From Dactylellina haptotyla (Eukaryota > Ascomycota > Orbiliomycetes > Orbiliales > Orbiliaceae), in NCBI GenBank assembly GCA_031310005.1, contig CM062379.1:6820001-6884000 (forward strand): 64,000 nt of DNA, read 5' to 3'. The notes under the pieces are model-generated. The model had not been told where the DNA came from. It saw only the letters and a program-made list of their open reading frames with translations, and searched no databases. Position 1 is the first letter of the stretch, and every line of letters starts with the position of its first letter. Shown here in pieces: positions 55,657 through 64,000 of this stretch. The translations under genes and the position numbers were made by a program.

Positions 55657-58600
55657 ATGTCAGAAATCACATCTCAGAGAGCGCCCATCAGAGGGCGGGG
55701 AGTGTCGCGTGGCGGTAGAGGCGGCGGCGCGATTGGCAGAGGTGGCCGCAACGGTGCTCGATCGAACGGCGATACAATCGATGACGTCCCTCTAGAGGAC
55801 CAAGGAGAGCTCGGCCAGCTGAAGCTGAAATATTCGTCCCAATTGTCACTTCTGAAGGAAATGTTCCCAACGTGGACCGATGAGGACTTAATCAATCCCT
55901 TGGAAGAATCCTTTGGAGACGCACAAGTCGCGGCCAGTCTCATCTCAGAAGGTACCCACCCGCATTTGCCCCTCGAAAGTCGTCAGACTCGGGTTTTCCC
56001 CCAACACCATACACATGGACGCCACCGAGGCGAGGCTGACAATAATCGTTTTCATCTGAAATGTAGGACACGCTACCCAATGGAGCGATGTAAAGAAGAA
56101 GACCAAAGAAAAGCCCAAGTTGAAGGGCCCCGCTACCGCCGCCACAGATGATGGATCTCGCTCAGGTCGCGGTGGATTCAAATCCGGCAGAGGTGGCTTC
56201 GAGGGAACTAGAGGTGGACGTGGACGCGGCGCATCTGATCGTGGTTCTACTCGTGGACGTGGAGGACAAGCTCCCCGGGGAGGCAAGACCAACGGAACGG
56301 CTGAAGGAGCTGCTACCGAATCCTCGGACTGGCCTACCCCAGATGGCGCTGATGACCATGCTGACACCAAGGACCCTTTCGCCGAAGTACCTACCTGGAA
56401 ATCCGTGGCTGCTTCCGACCCTACCACCTCCCTCCTCGAAAAGGTCAGATCCGTCACCCCCGCAGCTCCCATGACCGCGTCCGAAAAACCAGCCGCGAAG
56501 AGCAGCGTCCCCGCCGAACCACCAAAGAAAACCTGGGCCAGCTTACTGCACACTCCCGCGCCACCTCCACCTCCTCCACAGCCCACTCCTGTTACCGCCC
56601 CCAAGAAGGTACAAAGCCCGGTTATACCAAAGGTCGAACCACCTGTCCCTATCTCTATCCCGGAACCGGAACTGGAATCTGGATCTGACGCCGCCCTACC
56701 CCCTCCACAGGAACAACCAACATCGTTACCACCTCCCGTCGTCGCTCCTACCGTAAAGAAATCTCCAATCATCCCCCCGGCTCTCCCCGAAATCGCTACT
56801 CCCAAACTCCCACAACCTGAACTGGCTGCTCCGACAACCACTGAATCTTCCAAGGTAACTGAGGATCCTGCTCCCGAAACTGTCGCGTCCGAAGAAACTC
56901 CTGCAACCGAGGAATCTCTCCCTCCCCCAAGTTTGGATAAATTGACTGAGGAAAACCTGGAAAAGATCGAGAATGTCGCCCCGGCCCCACCTACTTCAAC
57001 AGCTGCGAGCACGGCTGCCACAACCCCTATCCCGTCCCATGCACAGGCGAACAAAGGCCTACACCCAATGCACCGAGGTCCCGGACTCAGATCTGGATTG
57101 AGACGCATGCTGGATCAACACGAACCCGTCGTTATGCCACGTGATAATCCTATCGATAGAGCAGCCGTGCAATTCGGTAGCATGGGCTTGAACGGTGATC
57201 TCGATGATTCCGAAGAGGTCGAGCAAGTCGAGAAGCCCGAAACCGTCGCACCACCTCAGCAATCGCCAATTGGTCAGCCAAAAGCTTCGCTCCCGATGCC
57301 CGTTCCCAACGCCACATCGAATATCACTTCTCTTGGACAGGTCCCTACCGCTCAACAGCCACAGCAAATCCCGGAACCACAGCCACAAGCTGTTCCTATC
57401 CGTCACGCCCCTGGTCTGGCCGCTCCTACTCAACCGCCTTCTCACGCAAACCCTCTCTCTTCGTCTCCTAGCGCCCCCCAACATATCCCACAGCAACCTT
57501 CCCAGCCGCATAGCCAGTCTCTCCCGCGAGGATCGGGATTCGGCAGCGACCAAAGCAAGTTCGATTCCTTCGGACAGCAGCCCCACCTTTCCGGCCAACA
57601 GAACCCAGTCGGCCAATCTCCATATGGTGGATATCAAAGCCAGAACCAACAACAAGGTGGAAACTCTGCGGACCCATATGCAAACTACTATGCCTCTGGG
57701 GATCCCGCTAGGAACTCTGCTTTCAATACATTCTACAACAATGCTTATCAACAAGGTCAAAACCAGCAGCAAGGCCAACAGCAGCAACCTTCCGAACCAG
57801 CATCGTCTCAACCACGCTCGTCTAGCGCACTGGGTGGTGGCGTAACGGCCTCCGTCGAAAGCGCGCAAACTGGGGCAACCGCTGGAAGCCAACAGCAGGG
57901 CCAGCAATCTAGATTCGGAGCCTCGTTCCAAGGAAACGATAGTGCCCAGCCCGGCGCTCAAGCCAATGCACAACAGGCGCCACAACACCCATCCCAACAG
58001 TACCCCATGCATCCGTCCTATTACCCGTACTACAACTACATGTCGGTGAGTACAGATGTTCTTCTGCCCGTAGACCAAGATCCAAAGCTAATATATTCAC
58101 ACCAGCAGATGTACAATCACTATGGTGGATACCCCAAGGGAGCATTCTATGGCGCTTCTCCCCAAGGCTACATGAGCCCAGGCGGTTACGAGCATTCCTC
58201 GTCTCCAGCTGGCTACACTGGCTTTGGTGCTCCAAGCTCCCAGGGTCGTGATTCGACATTGAACGAGTATGGACGTGCTGGGTCTACTCAAGCCCAAGTT
58301 CAGCACCAAGGACAATCTCAACACTCGAACCTCGGCTACGGATCAGGTGGTGTGCCTGACTACATGTCACCTCGCCAACAATCTCAACTAGGCAGCTTTG
58401 GATCTCAGCAGCAGCTGGGACTCGGGGGTGGTCAACAAGGTGGCCACTCTGAGGATACTTTGAAGCCTTATGGTGAGAGCAAAGCGCCAACTGGGCCTTC
58501 TGGGAACACCGCCGGCGCCCCAGGACGACCACCTAGCACGTCTGGTCTTCAAGGGCAAGGCGCACAGTCCCAACTTCCTCAAAATCAATCTCATCAACAA

Positions 58601-58822
58601 CAGCAGACTCCAATGGGTGCAGCTGCTGGTTATCCTCATCACTTGCAAGGCCAGTCCCAGCAACACACCCCTCTCATGGGAGGAGGAAACGTTGCTCACC
58701 AAGGTGGCCAACACGGCAGCGGTTACGGACAGATGTATGGCGGCTTTGGAGGATCCTACCCACAGTATGGTAGCCAGGGCGGCAACCGTCAGCAGGGTGG
58801 TTGGGGCTACGGTGGACATTAG
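55657..58822 (+). CDS. DEF1: Def1-like protein: CUE domain, RGG boxes, Gln-rich tail
   Basis: Exons 55657-55951, 56067-58045 and 58106-58822 encode 996 residues. Order: RGG-rich N-terminus (RGRGVSRGGRGGGAIGRGG), a CUE-like ubiquitin-binding domain (about 58-100; LKEMFPTWTDEDL, then a di-Leu-type helix and SLISEG), the conserved HATQWSDVKKKTKEK, a second RGG block (SGRGGFKSGRGGFEG), a long Pro/Glu linker, and a Gln/Gly/Tyr-rich prion-like C-terminus. Def1 targets stalled RNA polymerase II for ubiquitylation and degradation; in yeast it is proteolytically processed and its Q-rich tail controls localisation. Only the first intron is required. The second (60 bases, GTGAGT to CACCAG) is a multiple of three without stops, so retention gives 1016 residues, and CAGCAG at the acceptor allows a one-residue shift. 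Confidence 0.9.
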
Positions 58823-61800
58823 GAAGATTCATCCAATGACTCCAAGGACCCGTTCAACTAAACCGACCGGAATCTCCAACCGAACTCCCTGGTTGATAAA
58901 AAACAATATAAGCAACCCTTCCCCATGTTTTATCGAATAAACTCTCCACCTACAAACGAAACGATGCGCGCATTTTTTTTATTTTTTATATTCTCCTTCT
59001 GAACATGCTCTGCTTTTATGTCAAATATTGGTTTTCATCGGGATATGGTCGTGGCTACTGATATTTCTCATTGTTTCATGAAACTGTTCAACAAAAAAAT
59101 TTTACTTGCTCTGCTTTTAGTCGGTGCTCTGTAAATGCCGTTGTCTCTTTTTCAAGTTTTCCTTTTTTTTTTCTCTCTTTTTTTCTATATTTTTATCTCA
59201 AAACTGGGAAAAGGGTTTTTTCTTGAATATCGGGGTGTTCTATCATTATTACTATTCTGCTGTTTTATGTTTCTCTCTTTTTTTCCATCTTAATTCTTTC
59301 CGCCTTGTTTCTGACCACGACGGTAATGTTTATATTACAGAAGCTCAGACTCTTGTTCCCCTTCCTTTTTTTTACTTCTTCTCACTCCCCTTTTTTAACA
59401 AACTTTTTACAAACTTATCCAAAGTCAAAGCTAAATAAAACGAAAAAAGTGCCTCGGGTTATATTTTTCACACCCGCAAGGCCTTTTATTTTTACTGTTC
59501 TCTGCTGCAGACAGAAACTCCTCTCACTCTTCGTCTTCCCTCACCGTATATTCTTAGCTCGTTTTCTTTAAGCTGCGCCTCATTCCGCAACCACCGTTAT
59601 CATCCCGTAGAGTCTTTCCTGTGCACATATGTGTATGCACACGTGGGAAAGATTCCCGTTCTATCGTTCAGCTTAGCTTCTGTGAAGGAGAAAGGAAGAA
59701 AGAAAAGGGTTTTTTCCCCGTTGCAATACGCTGTTCTTTGTACAATGATACTGATGCCCTGCCGTCAAAACTAAATGTAAACATAGTCTCGGAACTAACC
59801 AAATCTTCCCACGTTGTTAATTTGGTTTGATTGAGACTGGTGTAAACTAGGGATAAAAACTAAAAGTAGTTGGAGCTAGCCGGTTTTTCGAAGCGTTATT
59901 GCTATAGCTGGGTGTGTTATACTCTAGTGCTACACCAGCGCTGGCGTCTACGCCCTGCGCCGTACGTATGAGAACTTGAGTCATATGGTATATAAAACTG
60001 GTTATTTATTTATTTATTTATTTATTCATCATAGACGGACAACGTCACGTGGAGAAAGCAATTATAAGCCAAACGGCAACACTGGCCTGCTGGCGAGTAC
60101 TCGAGGTCTAACTAACTAATGCTAAGCATCCCGGAAAAACATCCGATAGCTATACCTTCTACGACCTTGACACCTCCGTATGCTACTCCTTAATATGTGC
60201 TAGATGGTGTCACATTGATGCAGTATCGGTGAATTTCAGTCGGATCTTGGTATTTGGGGTGATTGGTGATAATTTATGGGGATTTTATGAGTTAGAAGCA
60301 GCAAGTATAAAATTCTACTTCTCCTTTGGGTACTTCGTGTCGAGAGTGATAGCTTTTTGTTTGTTAAAACGGTTAACTCGATGTTCTACTTCCCCTTCCG
60401 CACTACTTCAAACTTTACATTATATGTCCGGGGCATTGCGCGGGAATTTTTCCAGGTTAAGGCAAGACAAGCCGTAGCTTCTAGGAAGTACAACAGGTAA
60501 ACGCATAAGGCGTAAAAGCCAATAATGTTTGCCTGAATGGAATGGAAAATCCCAAGGTGGTGGATTTTTTGAACAATGGCTCCATTCCTGGGCCATTGCG
60601 TATTCCCTGGGATGCTAAAATAATGTTATTTAGCTATGCAGCTATTGGGTGACAGGTAAACAGTGCACTCACAGAAGCGTTCTAGATACAATTGTTATGA
60701 ATGCACAAGATTCGGATCCGCGAACCGCATGGGTGGGTCGGTCCTATCCTAAAATTGAGTAGGTAAGTTATCGAGAGTACTGACAGAATTGGTATATTGA
60801 GGGAATATATTACTCTTTTCACGATAGAGTATTGTCCCGAAACCTGATGAGACGATAGAGAGTACTGATTGATCGATTCTTCGGCCGAAATTGTTTAAAT
60901 AGGAACCTCGATACGATACAAGTTGCACTGTTCGATTTCAGCAGATTGGTAGTTAGACAATCTCGGTCACTTTTTAGTACTTTCAGTGGCAACATGAGGG
61001 CTTAGGACTGGCATATTCAGACGCCACTCTCCAATCTTGAAGACTAGGATGTTGGAGCGTCTAACCCGATCATATGGAAACGAGATGCAAGCTGTGCGCC
61101 ATATCGAAGTCTAGGATGGTGTGAGCATCGATTTCCATGCGACCCGAGGCGCTGAGTTACAATTGGTATAGGATACGGAAATCATCTGCACGCCTGCATA
61201 CATGTACACAACATACCGGATATCACATGCAACCCAATCTGATAGCAGTAAACGCCTATAACCCAGGAGCGTGCTGGCGGCAGGTAAATAAAGATAACGC
61301 ATCCTGCAGGCTATGATTCGGTCCATTTTTGCGTGTGGGGGTCCCTAAGCGTCAAAGATAGAGGGTTGGAAAGGTGATTGAGAATGCCAAGTCTCTTGTC
61401 ATATATAGGTCGACTTTCGACGCAGAAACGCATGTTACTCAGTTTGTAACTTCGAAAGCCGGAGTACACCGAATAGTTAATTCGATTCGGACCTTTGAAA
61501 ACTTACGTGTTCAGGCAGCAACTTGTGGAGTCAGATATTTGCCTGAAACCACCAGCGAGATTACTGAATGGCTGCCGTCTTCTCCCGAACCCGCTTCCAC
61601 TTCAACTACGGGAAGCGCTAGACCTTAGACTATAGTACTAGGCTTCAGTTAGGGTGTATATCAACAAATATGGGACTTCGAAACATAGACCTTACGGCTT
61701 GCAGTAGCTGATCTTTCTACGTATCTACTGATTTTTCTAGATTTTTCCTTAACTGCCACCCTATCATTTACAGCCTTCGGGTTCAGTCACTCAATAGAGC

Positions 61801-62212
61801 GTTCCAATGCAAACTTATCGCATCCCAATAGATCGGATAGAATACTCGGAAACATTTCTTCGCCTTCCGGAGACGCGATCGATCGAAGGAACTGCTTGGT
61901 CAATCATTACATCTAATGTCAAATGTTGATATCTTTGATATAACATCTCGACTCGGACCTAATTGTCACTCTCTTAAACTCTTGCAGTCGGAGAATTTAA
62001 CACGCCCAAGTTCGACAAGGATTTGATTAGTTGAGACACAATCTCAGATATTATGACCGGATAGCCTCATAATAGCCAATTAAAGTGGAACATCGTCTGA
62101 AGATCCACAACAAGTTCGATTATCCCGGCCATCTTGAGCTCCATCTAAGTCGATACTTTCTAGTTTGTTATTATTCTGAGATTCATCATCTTTAATTCCA
62201 AGTCTACCCACC
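58823..62212. other. Def1 3' flank and gene-poor region
   Basis: 58980-59600 is T-rich 3' flank. TTTA repeats at 60002-60027. The frame 61374-61628 (84 codons) and others have no recognisable domain. The last few hundred bases hold the promoter of the Zn2Cys6 gene. Confidence 0.45.
60002..60027 (+). repeat. TTTA microsatellite
   Basis: About six tandem copies of TTTA in intergenic sequence. Confidence 0.8.
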
Positions 62213-63728
62213 ATGCTTACTATCCAGAAGAACCGACGGGCATGTGACAGATGCCATTTTCAAAAGCTGCTATGCAAACGAGATGGGACCGACGGGCCCT
62301 GTGTTAGGTGTGCTAAGGGGAAACTCGCTTGTCATATTACCCCAAGGCTGAAGAAGAAGCGGAAAACTTCAGCCTCTTCACGAGAGAAAGCAGGATCACT
62401 AGCAGAATCTTTGGTAAAGAGTATGATAGAGCCGATTGAAATGGACTCTCTGGAAGCAAAAGTGAGTTGCCAATTTCTGCAGCCCGTCCACACCAGACAC
62501 TTACATTGATCTGGTTGAAGCTAACATGTGGATAATTTAGGGAGAACTCGATATATTCTTGGTCTCCTCTACAGAAGATTCAAACTCAGGGATTCGGATT
62601 CAGGAAGATATGGATTTCGAAGGCACGCCAGGCAGTGCCACTGATATCGAACTTCCCCATCCAGGGTCTGGTACCAAGAGAGGATCTTCTGTTTCTGACG
62701 ACGATACTGTCTTCGAAGCCCTCAGAGTTGAATTTGAGAAGGCCCTCGAATCCCCTGACTTTTCGACGAATGGTCTTTTCCAATCGGGTGAGGCACCAGC
62801 TGATGACTTCCAATTCGATATAACTTCGGTCTTTCCCTCTCCTCAATACTCGCCCCGCGACGTCTTTGACCTAGAGTTCGTTCGCAGCACACTTCATGGC
62901 TATAGTATGGATGAGACCCAGGATTCAAACACATTCTTTGAAATAGGAGAGTACAGCAGCCCCGGACTAGCCGAAGAGTTTCTCCATAGTAAACCCAATC
63001 TATGGAAAGAAAAGAAATTATCGCCATCTCGCGAATGGATATCTACCGTAATGGAGCTGAACTCCCACATGTCCGAGCATTGCGAAGCCAATCGGAACGC
63101 AGATATGATTCACCAGTCTGACCCTCAAGATCCGACACAAATCGCTTGGGGCCGACTCTCCTGCTTGGACGAGACATTTATGCTCTCTGAGAAGCTGCTT
63201 GAGATATACAACCAGATCCAACCTGAATTTCCCCAAATAAAGCAACAAGAAGTACGCAAAGTTTCCCATGAGTGGGATTTATTTCCCGAGATACCAGATT
63301 TCAGCGGCTACGAACCAGCGGGTAAATCTCCATTGCCTCTTCTTCGTGATCCCGCCTCAGAATTGCTGCTTCTTTCTTGCCGAATACGGTTGCTGGAAAT
63401 CTATTTGGATCTCTTGCGCTTCTTAGAAGATGCGGTTCAAAAAATATCCCTAAATCCTTCCAACTCACCACCAGTGATCCCCAGCTTCAAAATCGGTGTG
63501 TTCCCACTCAAGTCGGCATCTTTGAATCTGCAGCTTGCTGTCATTCTTCAAATAATGGGGCATTATATCGCTCGATTGCAGAAAGAGGCATCGATTGTCA
63601 AACAACCGATGGGCAATGTACGGAGTTCGAAGGCTGCATCAATGATGGACATTGCCGACGCCACGCTTAGTTCGATAAAGAAACACGAGATAGAAGCATT
63701 GGAGATAATTAGACGGATTAAAGTATGA
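62213..63728 (+). CDS. Zn2Cys6 (Gal4-type) transcription factor, possibly AflR-like
   Basis: Exons 62213-62461 and 62541-63728, joined by a 79-base intron with a GCTAAC branch, encode 478 residues. A binuclear zinc cluster lies at the N-terminus: CDRCHFQKLLCKRD, then PCVRCAKGKLAC, giving C-x2-C-x6-C-x8-C-x2-C-x6-C (about residues 11-39), followed by a basic linker (PRLKKKRKTSASSREK). The middle is Ser/Asp/Glu-rich with Pro, likely activating. The C-terminal part (about 300-478) has helices of the kind seen in regulators of secondary-metabolite clusters (LLLSCRIRLLEIYLDLLRF; end HEIEALEIIRRIKV). No biosynthetic gene is visible in the window on this side, so the target may lie past the right edge. 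The call as AflR-like is tentative; the zinc cluster is firm. Confidence 0.88.
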
Positions 63729-64000
63729 GATATTTGGTGTTCTGGTTTACGAAACTGCAAAATAGATGGACTTATATGGATATGCGGTGTAACTATAGAT
63801 ATGACAGCAAATAACATTATTTTAGAAAAAGATTCAGCTGTGATCCCACTTTAAACTAAACACCGAGACATCGAGTTCCGTGTATCAATGGAAGGTCGGT
63901 TTTCGGGGTTAATTTTGGGTCAGAAGACATCACTTGGAGGTTCTGTATAAGGTAGTCTTTGTGAATTTTTGATTCACCGAAAGTCAATTTCCCGAATTCG
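63729..64000. other. right edge, no gene seen
   Basis: 3' flank of the Zn2Cys6 gene, AT-rich. Confidence 0.5.

Noticed and set aside
55945-57108. 387-codon Gly/Ser/Val-rich minus frame
   Set aside because: Antisense shadow of the Def1 Pro/Ala/Thr-rich region.
57059-58078. 339-codon Leu/Arg-rich minus frame
   Set aside because: Antisense shadow of the Def1 Gln-rich tail.
1-64000. CRISPR arrays, prokaryotic operons, insertion sequences, 5S rRNA
   Set aside because: Eukaryotic nuclear sequence; no regularly spaced repeats, no transposase-like frame, and no 5S-like sequence noticed by eye.

Overview
The window is nuclear DNA from a filamentous ascomycete (Pezizomycotina). The evidence is short spliceosomal introns with GTATGT/GTAAGT-type donors and CTAAC/CTRAC branch sites, a fungal Zn2Cys6 regulator, a Def1 homologue, a Hva1-type TUDOR protein, a Gln/Gly/Pro-rich fungal annexin, a cellulose-binding CBM1 protein, and single-copy housekeeping genes with fungal architecture. 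I cannot fix the class from sequence alone. Several genes were assembled by hand from exons; the exon joins keep frame and use canonical GT-AG sites unless stated.

Layout. 0-6.1 kb: a six-exon gene with a pol-beta-like nucleotidyltransferase core (minus), then an orphan beta-rich exon (plus). 7.2-7.6 kb: a three-exon, 59-residue secreted CBM1-only protein (minus). 9.8-12.2 kb: ECM15/MTH1187-family gene (plus), only 423 coding bases but five introns of 277-588 bases. 12.6-21.4 kb: arginyl-tRNA synthetase, CCDC47/DUF1682 ER protein, a 33-residue membrane microprotein, TRAPP subunit TRAPPC2/Trs20 and an F-box-like protein. 21.4-29.7 kb: about 8 kb with no gene I can support. 29.7-33.2 kb: a large disordered protein with a basic coiled coil. 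33.9-40.4 kb: THADA/Trm732 and TIM23, divergent from a shared 599-base promoter. 41.2-44.2 kb: two tandem, apparently paralogous secreted proteins, each with a Lys-Arg site followed by a hydrophobic peptide. 44.5-51 kb: annexin, U6 snRNA, and a TTL-domain gene lying directly downstream of a SurE gene, in the order of the two domains of the fused yeast protein Pby1. 51.4-58.8 kb: Hva1-TUDOR protein and Def1-like protein. 62.2-63.7 kb: Zn2Cys6 transcription factor.

Most recognisable genes are housekeeping: translation (ArgRS, THADA/Trm732 for tRNA 2'-O-methylation), mitochondrial import (TIM23), ER membrane-protein biogenesis (CCDC47), vesicle tethering (TRAPPC2), transcription stress (Def1) and splicing (U6). 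The accessory and most interesting parts are the CBM1 microprotein, the tandem Kex2-like secreted precursors at 41-44 kb, the NTase-fold gene, the SurE/TTL pair and the intron-expanded ECM15 gene. All database-style identifications are from recognition of motifs; none was checked by a search.
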